Shown here: in pieces, positions 46,037 to 59,400 of the stretch
Position numbering within the stretch: position 1 is the first letter of the stretch
Layout: every line of letters starts with the position of its first letter
NCBI GenBank assembly: GCA_026545225.1
Contig: CM048848.1
Coordinates: 14,302,853 to 14,366,852, forward strand
Origin: Cornus controversa
Lineage: Eukaryota; Streptophyta; Magnoliopsida; Cornales; Cornaceae
Length of the DNA: 64,000 bases
Reading direction: 5' to 3'
Translations under genes and position numbers: made by a program
Notes under the pieces: model-generated
What the model was told of the DNA's origin: nothing
The model's database searches: none
Seen by the model: only the letters and a program-made list of their open reading frames with translations

Positions 46037-48839
46037 CAATTTCATGACAAAACCACCTAGATAATTATAACCTAACCCATTGGAAAAATTAGATTACAAT
46101 ATTTGCCCAAAAATACATAGAAATAAAAAGCTGATCATCAGAAGCTTCACATGTGTGTTTAGAATAAAATCTGTTGTACCTGTACATCTCTTAAACAACA
46201 TAACCTGTGAAAAGCTTAATAAAGAAATATAATCATGAATATCAATATCTCCCCCTTAATCTAATAAATATATCTCCCCTTTTGTCAAAGAATCTCATAT
46301 CATATTATATGCACATAATAATATCATCTCCCCTTTTTTGGAACAAATTGACAAAGAACTAGTAAAGAGATTTAGATAAACAGATAAAACATGAAGCACA
46401 TAGAGAGATTAAGACAAACATAATCATCATCACTGATCAAATAAATATCCAAAACATATCAGTTGATGAAATAATCAAAACATAACAAGATCAAACATCA
46501 AACCTAGACAAAATAGAGTTAACTACTCAAAGTCTAGCAAAACATTACTAAGTCTATCATCAAGACCTAATCCTCATCATCATCATAAGCTCCAAAAACT
46601 AGATATCAACCTCTATAAAAAAGATATCCTTGAACATATAACTTCATCTATTGAAATTTACATCAAAGTTCACAAAAGTATGATTCAAACATAAATATGG
46701 TATCCATAAGATCAACATGCGACCTAATCAAAGACACCATAAGTATCCAAAAATAACCAAGTCTAAATCATAAACCTAGCAAACAGATGAACTAGTCTGA
46801 ATCATCAAAACATCAAACCCTTAAAAACTAGTTATTATCAGTGATGTAGGAGAGTGAATGATGTCCATTATCAAAGATACATTGGGTACTCATAAGGCTC
46901 GAATCATTATCCTCTATAGGTGGTCTATCAAGATTTGTCCTCAAATATTACAAAATAATACCACCTGTTAAGATCAAGAATACCAATAATTGAGTCATAA
47001 CAATTGTATTCACCTCAATGATAATGACAAACAATTTGATTATGAAAGATAAAACATCCAAATATGTTACCCAAATCACATAAGGACCCTCAACTAAGAT
47101 ATTTCAAATCAAAATTCCTTTTGCTTTTAAAAGCACTCTCCTAACTCTTTTAGACCTAATCATGAAAGTCACAACAAATGGAAGCATAAACAAGATCACA
47201 AGCTCCATTAAAGAATTATATCAAACACTTGTAGTGCAAGTCTAAAATTTTCAAATTTTAATGATATTTGTTTGCACAATATCACCCAATTCAACAATCA
47301 ATCAACCAACAATCTTTAAAAGTTCAATCCCAACCTCCAATAATCAATGATCACAAGAAATATAGAAGAGGAAGAGTGTAAGTGAGTTGGAGTGTTTTAG
47401 AGAGCTTAAGGGTGAGAGTTTAAGAGATATGAGTGTGTGTGCGAGTGTACAAAGAACACCACTTAAAACATTAAGGCACGCGCGCGAATTTTATCAAAAT
47501 TGGGCATCCGCTTAATGCGACTGGTCCTCCTATTTGCGAACCGGTCCAACTTCTCTCGGTTCCTTAGAACCTGCAAAAGTGCGACCGGTGCTCAATAATG
47601 GGGACCGGTCCAACTTTGTGAATTATACAAAAATTACACTTTGGACCTCTAATTCACCAAATGCACCTCATCTCAGCTTGATTTAGCAATTAAGCACACA
47701 TAATATGAAAAATAAACACAAAATCAAAATAAAATATATTTTTGGATTTTTTGAAAATTTTTCAAAGAAGAAAATTAAACATGAATAATCTCATGAGAAT
47801 AATCAAAAATATACTTTTCAAAGAATAATATGAGTCCTAAAATTTTTGAAAAATTTCAAACATTTATGAATGCAGAATTTTAAAACCCATAATTTATCCA
47901 TAAAATTCATTCTCAAATCCATGATCATGACACAACTTCCAACACACAAATATTTATAAAAATTTAGAAACTCATCTAATAAATTCATGTGAGTGTGCGC
48001 AATCCAACTTCATCAAAAATTAATCAAATTCCTTTGATCCATCTTCTAAAACATATTGGATAATAAGTAAATATAACTACTCATGATCAAACATTTTTTC
48101 ATTGAATTTCATCATTTTTTTTATTTCTAAGATGGTGACTTTCACTCTTACGGGCAGCCAGCTATTTTTCTCAAAACAATTCTTTAATTTTTAAAGATAT
48201 CTCATTGAAGATTTACATTGTAGTGGAAGCTACGAACACATCCCGAATGTAGCCTTTTCCTTTTGTCTTAGATATTCAGCAAATTTTTTTTTTCTTTTCA
48301 TGTTGAATAAAAATATATTTTTTTTATCATTTTTTTTTCATTGATCATTTAAGCTTTCAATGCTACTCATACAATATATTCTAGTCAACTTCACATTAGT
48401 TTTCAATCAATTCTCTCAGAGTTGGACTAGTGCACAAATTGTATGGACTCAGAAGATTTACCTCTAAAAAGAAATAAATACAGCACATTGGTCATCAATG
48501 TTTAGATCTTAAAATCAAGTACTTCATTCATTGACAAACTAAGTGTCCCAATTATGCATTCACAAATCAAAGTGAAATTAAAAAGAAATATAAAGAAATC
48601 ACATTATTTCTCAGAAAAATATAATTATCATAATCTCATATGATTATTACTAAAAATAAACAAAACCTATCCTAACCAAAAAGATATGGTCCAATGGAAA
48701 ATAAATAATAAATATAAGCTCAGTCCATGACCATCAAAGTCCTAATGACCTAGTTAGGGGGTTTTGCACCCAAAGACCTATTAGGAATAAATCCCATAGT
48801 ATCAACAGGCACAAACTTCTCCAAATCTTCCTTTTTCAT
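46037..48839 (-). other. Non-coding interior replacing pol
   Basis: About 2.8 kb of AT-rich sequence without long ORFs on either strand. Near 47465-47625 lies a GC-rich patch with repeated GACCGGTCC and GGACCGGTCCAACTTTG motifs that resembles the LTR block at 45660-45780. Confidence 0.7.
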
Positions 48840-50812
48840 CTAGATAGTTTTAACATGCAATTTATCAAGAAAGAATTGTGGAGAAACAAAAACATTATTC
48901 TTTTTATTTGAATTCTTTTTACCTTGAGAATTTTTGGGTTTGTTCCAATAATGTGGCTTTTTAGCATGAACTCTATTTTTAGCAAAAGAATTATGCACAT
49001 AAAAATTAGAATTAGAATGTCTTCTCTTTTTATAGCAATAGTGTTGACTATGTCTAGTCTTATCACAAAAAGAACAATAAAGCACATTGGACACAACTTT
49101 AGCATGCATAGACTCAACTTGAGACTTATGTTTGGGTTCAGACACAATTAAATTCTTGGGTTTAACAAAAACAATTTTTCCCTTAGACGATGACCCAACA
49201 AAACCTAATCCAATCTTATCTCCTATAGGCTTACCAACACTAATCATGTTATCAAGCTTAATCTGTCCAGAAGTAAAAGCAATTAATTTCTCTTGTAATT
49301 TTTTCAATTCAGACTCAAGAAAATTAATTCTAGCAACAAGAGAATCTCTAGTAGAAATAGCTTGACTTACCTCGCTTTCGAGAAACTTGACTTTATTTTG
49401 AAGATTTAGAATTTTAGCTTTACTTTCTTCAATCAACTTCACTTGATCTTCATTCTTTTTCTTCAAAGTCTCTTTCTCAGATTTTTCTTGCTTCAGTTTC
49501 TCAGATTTTTTTTATTATAAGCTTCCAGCAATTTCTCAAAAAGTTCTGGCAGCTTACTTTCACATGGTTCTTCATCAGACTGCTCAACTTCTGAATTGTC
49601 AGACCCTACTTGACTAAGAGTAGTGTATATCTCTGTTTTACCAAAATCAGAAGAAGAATCATTAGCAGTATCACCATTCAATAAAGCAACAAAAGCAAGA
49701 GAATCATTCTCAACAGAAGAATCACTATCAGAGTTAGAAGATTCAGACTCAGAAATAATAGCTTTCATAACTTTCTTGTTTGAAAATTTCTTTGCACTAA
49801 AGCTATTTTTCTTAGGACTTGGACATTGATTAGATGTATGACCTTTTCCACCACATGTCCAACAAGTAACCTCAATTTCCTTAGAGTTATCTTCTTTCTC
49901 TTTCCTTTCCTTACCTTTGGATGATAAGCTTTGATTCCGGAATTTAGAAGGATTTTCTTTTCTCAAATTTTTACCTTTTTCATATTCAAGAATCTTTCTA
50001 AATTTCCTAGCAAGGAGTGCAACATCATTATCTGAATCATATTCAAACCTTTCAATTTTTTCAACTTCAGATTTTGAAGAATTTGAACTATTTGACAAAC
50101 TTGAAGACTTTGAAGTCTTTGAGGTTTTTAAAGCCAAATTTTTTGATTTCTGAAGCTTTAGATATTTCATCTCAAAAGTCTGAATTGATCCAACTAACTC
50201 AGCCACCTCCATAAAATCTACATCTCTGCTCTCATCTAAAGCTTCCAACTTAGCTTGGAACCTATCAAGCAATGATCTCATGATTTTTCTAATAATCTGA
50301 AAAGAAGGATTTTTCTCACCAAGGTTAGCACTACTTTGAACAATATCATTAAGCCTAGAATAAAAATAAAAAAATATCTCATCTTCATCCATTCTAATTG
50401 TTTCAAATTTAGTAGCAAGCATTTGTAGCTTAGATCTCCTTACCTTGGTGGTACCCGCATGAGTTACCTATAAAATATCTCATGCTTCTTTTGAAGTGGA
50501 ACATGCAAAAATTCTAGCAAATTCAAAAGGAACAACAGAATTAAATATAGCATATAAACCCTTATTGTTATTATTGGTATCTTCATGTTCAGCATTAGAC
50601 CATGTTGCCTTATCCTTCTCTATAGTCACAACAGCATCACCCTCACCAGTGGTAATGGTAGGAATTTTATAACCATTCTCTACAGTCATCCAAACTCTCT
50701 CTCCTTAAGATTTTAAAAAGGCTTTCATGCGAGACTTCCAGAAAGTATAATTTGAACCATCAAACAAAGGAGTTCGCTGAATTGATCCACCCTCTTTCAT
50801 ACTAGATTTCAT
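48840..50812 (-). pseudogene. gag of a SIRE-like copia element
   Basis: The ATG at 50812 opens MKSSMKEGG and continues with LFDGSNYTFWKSRM, the N-terminal signature of SIRE-type gag. An in-frame TAA (near 50709) and a second stop (near 50466) interrupt it. The 309-codon ORF 50422-49493 includes the retrotrans_gag domain and the zinc knuckle CWTCGGKGHTSNQC near 49825-49870, followed by an acidic Ser-rich segment. A frameshift near 49500 moves to the frame of 49466-48840, a Lys/Glu-rich coiled coil (LNLQNKVKFLESEV, LESELKKLQEKL) with a second CCHC-like cluster (CSFCDKTRHSQHYC) near 49020-49080. Pol does not follow. Gag would form the capsid; with three lesions this copy is not functional. Confidence 0.85.
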
Positions 50813-50889
50813 GATAATTTTTTTAAAACAAAAATAATTTTAATTTTAAAAATACTTCACAAGGAACTACTCACAAATTAGAGAACACT

Positions 50890-50903
50890 GCTCTGATATC
50901 AAT
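50890..50903 (-). other. Primer-binding site of the gag-only element
   Basis: Minus strand ATTGATATCAGAGC directly follows the 5' LTR. It is close to the initiator-Met site. Confidence 0.85.
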
Positions 50904-52188
50904 TGTGAGTTGTGCGGTGCGGAAGCGGTTGCGAAAAGTATTTTAGAACCTAGAGGGGGGTGAATAGGATCACTTGCTCATTTGCTTAATTTTAATTAAT
51001 TCAATTTTAAGTCCAATTAATCAAATAATTAAAGCAAGCAAATAAATAAAGTGCAAGTAAAGAAAAGAATGCACCAGATATACATGGAAACCCAAAGCGG
51101 GAAAAACCACAGAGGGAGGCGGCACGCCTCAGGAAACCAATTCACTATGATGAAGCAAAGTACAACAGACTCTGTCTCAGTCTCACACCCCTCTTCACTC
51201 TGTCAAGGATCTGATGCGGAACATCTCAGGCTTATGATTGCGACAACACGTCCAACTACTGCAGACTTCCAACTAACGTCACCACCCTTACAAAAAGGTT
51301 GCTGAAAGAACCAAAATACTCAGCAAGTATTTTGTTCCCTTCGTAGTGCAATCTGGTCACCTTTCTTCCTCAGCAAGCAAGTAAGAGAGGAACCATCAAT
51401 CCAATGTTCTGATCAGCAAATAGATTTGATGCAGTCTCTGAGCAGCTAATCAGAAGTAGAAGAAACCAAAAGGCTTCGATGTCTGATCGAATAAGATAAC
51501 TCTGTAGTAGTCTCTGTACTCTCGATCAGATTGAGAACATCACCCTAAGACCACTCGGTGTATATGTGTGTGCTCTCAAAAGAAAAACAAACAAAAAAAT
51601 CAAAGAGAATTTTTTTGCCCTAAAAATACTTTCAAAAAGCTTTTTCTCTCTAAAAATAATAATCTAGGGCCTCTTTTGTAGAGAAAATATGAATACATAT
51701 ATATAGGCAAGGAAGTTCTAATTCTACTTGGAAAAGAAGTTGAATACCAAAATAGAACTTTCCTATAAGTTTTAAATCCAATAGGAATCAGAATTTCCAT
51801 CAAAATCTATTTCCTATTTGAAACAGGCTAAGTGGGACCAGTGCCAAATAAATAGGACCGGTGGAACTTTTTGAAAACTTGTAGAAACTAAATTGACGAG
51901 AAAAGTTAGACCGGTCCTAAATATTGGGGACCGATCCTACTTTAAAAATTCCTAAATTTTGCATTTAAACCCTGGTTTTTCAAAATAGGCTCGAAACTAA
52001 AAAGTGCAGAGTGTCATCACCATACTTACCTATACTATATGGCGTTCTAACTGATTTGTCAGCTTCTATGCACTTGAGTGTCAGCTCGAAGATGTCGATA
52101 ATCGATACAAAGAATAAATCAAAAGTTACAACTCGATCAATCAGGTTTTGATCACCGAAATATGCCAATTACAATAGTATATCTCACA
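50904..52188 (-). repeat. 5' LTR of the gag-only element
   Basis: Same ends and features as 44734-46022, with scattered substitutions (for example GCGCGG versus GTGCGG at the start). Confidence 0.92.
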
Positions 52189-52323
52189 CTTATCATTGAT
52201 ATAAAGGCTTAACATGGAGAGAGGTTCCAATTCTATCAAGGATCTAAAAATAATTTCAAGGAATGAACCATGCATTAGCAGCATCACCAAAGGCAGAAGA
52301 TAGGCTAATAAGGGTAGAATTAA

Positions 52324-52490
52324 TGGAAAGAAACTTGTATTTTTATCTCATTTCTTTGGCTTTGTTGGGAGTTTACATGACTACAAAGGCAGAAGAGAGG
52401 CTAATAAGTCCATCCCAATTGGAAATGTTTGTTGATGATCTTCTAGATATGCCTAAACTCAAAGGTTTCACTGTTGTCAATGGTCTTGGA
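52324..52490 (+). pseudogene. First-exon fragment of an LPR1-like multicopper oxidase
   Basis: ATG at 52324 gives MERNLYFYLISLALLGVY, a hydrophobic signal-peptide-like start, then ERLISPSQLEMFVDDLLDMP and KLKGFTVVNG. This matches the N-terminus of plant LPR1/LPR2 multicopper oxidases, ferroxidases acting in the secretory pathway and cell wall in the root response to low phosphate. The similarity ends near VVNG (52487); a stop follows at 52503-52505. The copper-binding domains are absent. The segment AAAGGCAGAAGA-AGGCTAATAAG is present twice (52288 and 52385), a partial duplication upstream. The fragment begins 136 bp from the SIRE-like element, so the gene was already broken or captured. An upstream in-frame codon at 52263 lies in the duplicated part and is not preferred. 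Confidence 0.6.
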
Positions 52491-52505
52491 GTGTCAAATA
52501 ACTAG

Positions 52506-55406
52506 GAGCCGTAATAATATAAAAGAAAAGGAATTAAGATGACTGAGATTTGGTAGGTACTAACCAGATGCATATTTTAAACTTCAATAATTCAACTAGT
52601 CAACTATAAAGTAATATACTAATAAGTAATTGCCAAGTAACAAATCAAAATTTTATTATCATCATGAAATGGCTCCATAAAAAAATTAATAAGTACCAAA
52701 TGATAGTGTTCGATTAAAAATCGATCAGCCAAGTAGGTCGATTGATTGCGGGTGTGCCAGAGTTGTAGTGTCAGCTTGATGTAAACAATTTGATTGAACA
52801 CAAGTATCTCCTTTGGAAGTTTTGTTAGATCAGACCCATTAATCCCAATGGACCCCTTTTTCTTTCTATAATTACCATAAAAGCTTAAATTTACCTTTCA
52901 TATAGATATACATCATTTAACCTTAATCAACCACCATGGGCCCCAAACCATGCCTCAGTTGTATAACCAACTAGTTGCGGCCTACATATTTTCACACATT
53001 CGAACCTATGTGATCATAAATTGTGTCTAAAACCAACACCATTGGATAGAGGATTTAAAAACACCCAACTTTAAAAAAAATGGCACTCAATTTTGATCTA
53101 AAACGAAGAATTTACACTTGTTTGAAGTTCGGATGCAAATGGAGCTGCCCAGGTTCCTTTCGGTTGACTGATGGGTAGTTTTGGTCGATCGAAAGAGGAC
53201 TTTAGTCAATCAAAACACTGTTCATTTGACCAAAACCTATTCCCAACCATTCTAACTCTCGGGATCTTGCACTTTCGGTCGACCGATGCAGAGGGCACTC
53301 GATTGAAAGTGTAAAAATACCTCAAAACCTGTTTTTCCAAGCCTCAAAACATCCTATCACCTCACCAAACAATAATCCAACTTAAATCAAGACTTAAACC
53401 ATGATTAAAACCCACCAAAAATAACATAAACTCTCATGATCACTCAATGGTTCCAAGTTGAACACCTTTGGGCATGTACTTTCCCCAATGACTACTCCAA
53501 TCCCTCAATTGGCATAAAAAACATTCACACTACTTATCTCGTGTGAATGAAAATATAATTTTATAATCTTTGCATTCCAACTCATCCATTCCATCCAAAT
53601 CATACTTCAACCATAATTATACAAAATCACAATTAAAGTTCATCTATTCAAACCACATATCATTTCCATTCATTCCCAACTCTTATACTTGAGAAAAGTC
53701 CAAACATAAAGTTATAATATAAGAGAAAACCATAACTTTACAATCCATAATTGAGTTTAGTCTAAGAAGTAACCATAATACATCAAGATTCCAAGTTTAT
53801 AGTCATTACAAGGATTTCATGCATAAGGTTCAAAAATGCTAAAAATTTAACCATGACTACAACTACATAGACAACGTGCCACAAGCCATCACGGATAGCC
53901 AAATATACAACATCCCCAAAATATATCAAAAATGCTACCAAAGTCCCGCTTAAACATTCAAGTCCCATCCGTCATCGGCGCCTTATCTGTAAAAGAGTTT
54001 AGAATAAAGGGGTGAGCATTATTGTGGCTCAGTAGAGGTACCCCAACCCTCCTAAGTGCTGACCCAACACAACCTACATGAATGCAAGTTACTACATTAC
54101 ATGTATCACCCAACATATACCATATTCATACATAATCAATATATACATAAATAAGAATGCATTAAACACATAGCATGCTTCACAATTTAGAATGAGAGCA
54201 TTAACCACACACTTGTCCCTCTCTCAGACTCAACCCGGAACCTTAACTTGGCTCTTGTGCAACCATGTGACCGAGACACTTCTCACACAACTACAACACT
54301 ATCACCGAGAATTTATATCCTCCAAGGTGATTGTCCCACCACAACCAAGGATTTTCCTCCTTTAGGTGGTTATCGTCCCACCACTATCGAGAATTTGCAT
54401 CCTCCAAGGTGATTGTCCCACCACAATCGGGGATTTTCCTCCTCCAGGTGGTTATCGTCCCACCACTACCGAGAATTTGCATCCTCCAGGTGGTTCGACC
54501 CAGTATTTAAATTCTCACCGAGTATTTACCTACTCCAAGGTGATTGTCCCACCACTACCGAGGATTTAACTCCTCCAGGTGGTTATCGTCCCACCACTAC
54601 CGAGAACTCGCATCCCCCAGGTGGTTCGATCACTAAACGCCCTCACCGAGTATCGACCTACTCTAGGTAACTTGGTCACATTCTCCCCGTTTCCTCACAA
54701 TGGTCCCGCTTTTGCATTTTGACAATATTGCAATCAAGTACTCAATGTTCATGTTTCACAATGCATTATCTAGTTCTAAGGGAACATAGCATGCATTTCA
54801 TCTCCATAAAACCACCCATAGCACATATAAGTAGAACACATGCATATAGCCTCTCATATGCATACAACTTCAAAGTTAGAATATTTTACTCATGCTACAC
54901 TCAATGCATGATTTTAGCACATAGAACTAACATGCATTTAGCCATCACATATTTCACATATAATCACCTATATGACCCAAGATTTCTCATTTTCACATAA
55001 ATTCAAAAATTTAAGCACATAATCATACATACTCACAATTTCTCCAATTTATGCATTTTGGACCCACATGATACACTCAACACAAGGTATACTATTTTGC
55101 AAGGAAAATGGGATTCAAGAGAAGTAGAACACATACATTCCTCTCCCCTCACTACCATAAAACATACAAAACATAACATATACCTCCCTTCTTCTCCCGA
55201 AACCCTAGAATCGACAATTAGAAGAGAAGGAGAACCCCTACCTCAAAATCTAAGCTTAGAAGTGGAAGACCCAAATTTCACTAAGCTTCAAACTCCTCCA
55301 ATGAAAACTTTCTACCGATCAAAACGAAGAGGAGAGTGAGGGGAACAAGTTTTGGTCTTGGCTTTACCCTCAAATCTCACCTCTTGGCCCTCAAAACTTA
55401 GAGAGA
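52506..55406 (-). other. LTR-like DNA, probably of a Ty3/gypsy element; no gene
   Basis: It has LTR features seen in the Tekay-like family (long, AT-rich, a GGTCGACCG-bearing block at 53150-53320, a minisatellite, an AAACCCTAGAATCGAC block near 55200), but the ends were not defined. A possible start TGTTAGATCAGACCC lies at about 52822. ORFs here carry no domain. Confidence 0.4.
54290..54665. repeat. Minisatellite of about 56-62 bp units
   Basis: About six units built from ACCGAGAATTTGCATCCTCC, AGGTGGTTATCGTCCCACCA and AAGGTGATTGTCCCACCAC. Three related sub-units alternate, ending with GGTGGTTCGA every second or third unit, which suggests a higher-order repeat. ORFs in it are repeat artefacts. 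Confidence 0.88.
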
Positions 55407-56149
55407 ATGAGAGAAGATAAAATTGTAGAGAGATAGAGTAGGAAATAGAGTAATATTCTAGGAGAAATAGAGTAATATTCTAGGAGAATATTATGGGAGG
55501 GACAGATTGCATGTGATGCAATTGTATAATTGTGGTTGTGAGAACCCCTAAAATAGAGTTCTATTCATTTATTTATAGAAGGAAAAGAGTACATCACTTG
55601 CATTTAATCCTAAAGTACAAGATAATTACAGAAATAAAATAACAAAGAAAAAACATTATCGGTAGTTCATCAACCTCTTCATATAAGAGTCCATACTCAG
55701 CCCAAAGTCATCCATGCAGTCTTTCCCTTTCCTAATACAGTGGAACTATTAGAGTCCTTCTCCATGAAGAGTCCATTAGTACCTATACTCATCCCAGAAT
55801 CCATGTTCGGCCCAGTCTTTTATTATAAACGAAATTCATAAGAGTCCCCTTATCAGCTTGTCATAATATGGACCCCAAGTATTTTTAAACTCCTTACATC
55901 CATCTTATAAGATTAAGTGATACTCATGTATGTCCATATATATATACATGTATACGCACACATATAGATATATCGTACGAATAATCAGATAGATATGTGC
56001 ATGTTAATAGGCGTCAATCACTTCCGTTAGGACAAATTTGGCTCACATTTTGGCCCCTTAGAGTTTTACTCCCAAGAAGCCTCCTCGTCGCCTTGTTATA
56101 ATAGCTTTTATACTTGGCTACCAAGTGGCGCCAAGTTTTGGTTCCAACA
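55407..56149 (-). repeat. Probable 3' LTR of the Tat-type element
   Basis: On the minus strand it starts TGTTGGAACCAAAACTTGGC right after a purine tract (CAAAGGGCAGT). It has a TATA-like CTATAAATA at 55578-55570. The distal boundary (TGAGAGAAG at about 55407) is uncertain. A 22-bp duplication AGAAATAGAGTAATATTCTA occurs near 55440-55480. Confidence 0.5.
55570..55578 (-). promoter_or_regulatory. Candidate TATA box of the Tat-type LTR
   Basis: CTATAAATA on the minus strand about 570 bp inside the LTR start, a usual position at the U3/R border. Confidence 0.5.
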
Positions 56150-56402
56150 ACTGCCCTTTGAATTCAAATTCTTGGGGTGAGCCTTCTATTTTATCGTACG
56201 AACTCCAAGAAATTTAAATTTGAAGAATGTTCTATCCCTATCCATCAGCTGCACGCCTAACATTAATGCCCATAACACCCATCCATTCTTGAATCCTGAG
56301 CACCCTTTATTTAAACTCAACTATTCCCCTTTCTTCCTCACAAAAATCTGTAACATCCTTCCAGCAACAAACCCTACCTCTCTTCCCACTCTTTCTGATT
56401 CC

Positions 56403-59400
56403 ATGGCCCCCAAATCCACTAACTTAGTACTTCCCTCTAATGATCCTACCTCTAACGCAAAACAAGCCAAATCAACTGTCAATGCCATTGCCCTTAGCCA
56501 ACTTTACTTGGTATGACAATAAACGAACCCCCAGTAACCTAGTACCAACTCTGGAACTGGCATTCGGTTAATTCGAACTAGAATGTCTGGGTTGATCATG
56601 TTTTTTCCAAAAAAGGAAAACTATGGAAAGCTTGTGGCATTTATGATGTCATCCAGCTCATCACCATGCCCATGATCCAGGACAAATATCTCATTTGTTC
56701 CACTACCCTATTCTGGTCGATTACAACTAATTCCCTCCATCTGCCTTGTGGAATGATTTCTCTAATCGTTAGGGACATTTGTATGTTAACTGGGCTCAGG
56801 CAGATAGGTGTTGAAGTTAGTTCCCTTCTCCCTGAATTGACGTTGTCCTTCCACTACCCGCCGAAAACCATAGGCAGCAAAGCCACCATCTTTTCCTATC
56901 GCCCTTTTTTGATGGCCACCAGAAAGACTTCTAGGCCTGTTAGTGACTGCGAGCACGTCTCATTCCTTCTTTACTGGCTGAACAAATGTCTCTGATTCTG
57001 TGATAAGTGTATCAATGAAAATTACCACACTTTGTAATAGAATGAATTCATTGCAGAATAGGGTTATCGAAAGGGGTGTCGAACCTCAGGGATTATGGTC
57101 TGAATGAGTTGGTATACGGAATTAATTCTAATTAAATTAAAAAAGAATAGGTTGCTGATTTTTATATCTAAGTAAATTAGAGAAGCAAATAAAATAAAAC
57201 AAAAGGAAATAGAGAGTGTAGAAAATATGAGATGAATCTAGGGTAATTGACTTTACCACTAACTCCACAATCAATGGTCAATTGAGTTAACTATGGGGAA
57301 TTATATCATGCATAAGTGGTGTAAGTGGCTACAATCTCACCTTCATCCATCAAGAAGATAACATATGATTAAGGCTAAGTCATGGACTATCTTCGATTGG
57401 CATGGGCCATCTGTCGCACTACTCTACTCTAAGGTGCAGTATGGTCCATCTTCTCTAGGTATACTCCATCAAAGCTTTTAATGATATATTCAGTGAAAAC
57501 TATTATGTAATAATTACTCTCATAATCACATAAAATAATAGAGATTGAGTTCAATAACAACAACTAAATATCTAAGACAAGATAAAAAATCAATGAAACT
57601 GAATTTATAAGACTTTTATAGCTCAATTCTATAATAAGAATCCTCTAAATTACACAATCTATGCATTCATACAAAAATCCCAAATAATTAAAATAATTAA
57701 ACCATTGATGTTTAGTTAGGGCTACATCAAAACCCTAGTGGATGAACTAGCCACTCATAGTAGAAGAATAAGTTTCAATGGTTAAGGAAAAAGGCATCAT
57801 CTTCCTAAAATACACGCAAGCTTTGTTCTCCAATGGTTCTCCATTCTAAGGCTCTGTAGATTCTGTCTTCAAAAGTGTCTCTAAACTCTCCTTAAACAGT
57901 CTCCAATTCTTCCTTTTAAACTCCCAAAAGAATACATCAAGTCCTAATCCAATTAGAAATTAATTAGGTTTTCCCACAACACTAAACAGGTGAGTTTTTC
58001 TACTGACTTTTGGCCCACAGTTTGACCTAGTAGAAGTCTGATTCATGACATTTACGAGAAATACAAAAGTGTCCAAAATCAAATTTCGTTCAACCCATGT
58101 GGTAATTGAGTCAATTTGACGCTCGTAAATCGGATGTTTTCCCAAACGGGATTAAAATTGTATTACACGTAAAATTGGATTTCAGCCCGAAATACCCTTC
58201 AGCTGTTATAATTCTCTTAAACCTCTTCCTTGGGCTGATTTGAGTTAAAATATGGAGTTGAATGGATCCATTTGATGTAGGTTTCATCTAACCCTCTTGC
58301 ATGTCATCTTTAAAAGCCCAAAATCATGATTTTAACTGAAATAATCATTAAGGCCCTAAAAATACAGAAAACAATAAAATGAAGTAAAATAAAAAAATAA
58401 TCTATCACTAAGAGAATAAAATATGCAAGTTAAGAGGCTAGAATGCGTAGCATTCAACGCCGATCAGTCTCCTTGGTGTGACGGCCCTACAAGTTACAAA
58501 GGATGTGACCGAGATTGCCCCCACTCTAGCTGAGGAGCTGAGGGAACAACCCTTGCCCTAGCTTCTTTTGTTCTGTGCCACCTTTACAAAGGTCTCCACG
58601 ACCTTGTAATGACCCATTATGTTCGATCAGGGGGCCCCTTCTCGTTGTTCCAGATCTGGCTGAGGGCCTATTTCCCTAAGTTGAGCCTAGTGATTTCTCC
58701 ATCGTCCAGCGATTCCCTAGTCTCCTTTTTGTATGCATCGGCCCTACCCAAGGCTTAATCTTTTAGTAATTGCATCGAGTTTTTCCTCCACTATTGCCAA
58801 CGTTCGACCTCGCAATTTCTTCCATTTTCAAACCTTCCTCAAACTCTAATCTAGCTTCAACCTCCCACCAACTCTTCCACCAAATGGGAGTTGGACGACT
58901 ATAATGCTTCTTGGGCTAGTTTTTTGCTGGGCCGAGATCTACATTACAGTACTACCCCTCTGTACTCTCCGAACAGCCGAGTAGGGGTGGAGTCCTACAA
59001 CCCGGCTTAACTTGCAAGGTAATTTGTCCTTGTGCAATTAATTTCGTTACCTCCATACTTTTCATACAATTCAATCTTTGATGACAGGGTCAAGTTTCAA
59101 GAGGACTGATATGTCCTTGATGTATTGACCAAAAATAAGAATGTAACAGATCAATTTTGGTTCCAACCCTTTATTCCTCAACCCCAGGCTGATTCCTCTT
59201 TTAACACTTAGTGGGCTTCCCATATTGCTTCAGCCTTGGACATCAATGAATCTATCTTCTTCTAGCGCTTTACCAACTCCTTCAAATTCCTGGCTATCAG
59301 CTCTCAAGGGGACGATACATCTCCAATTGTATCACCCAAAAAAGATGTGAAAGCTCTCACTAAGAGTGCCTCAGTGCCTCTTATTATTGGCGCTTCAACC

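Larger units (their letters stand above)
44734..52188 (-). mobile_element. SIRE/Maximus-like copia element with gag but no pol
   Basis: LTRs 44734-46022 (1289 bp) and 50904-52188 (1285 bp) start TGTGAGTTG and end ATATCTCACA. A primer site, gag and a PPT are present in minus orientation. The target duplication is imperfect (TTTAT left, CTTAT right). LTRs differ by a few percent by eye. The 2.8 kb where integrase, RT and RNase H should be has no ORF of 60 codons or more. A gag-only, non-autonomous element. Confidence 0.87.

Noticed and set aside
55058-55339. 93-codon ORF at 55058-55339
   Set aside because: It lies in LTR-like leader DNA, has no domain and no conserved motif.
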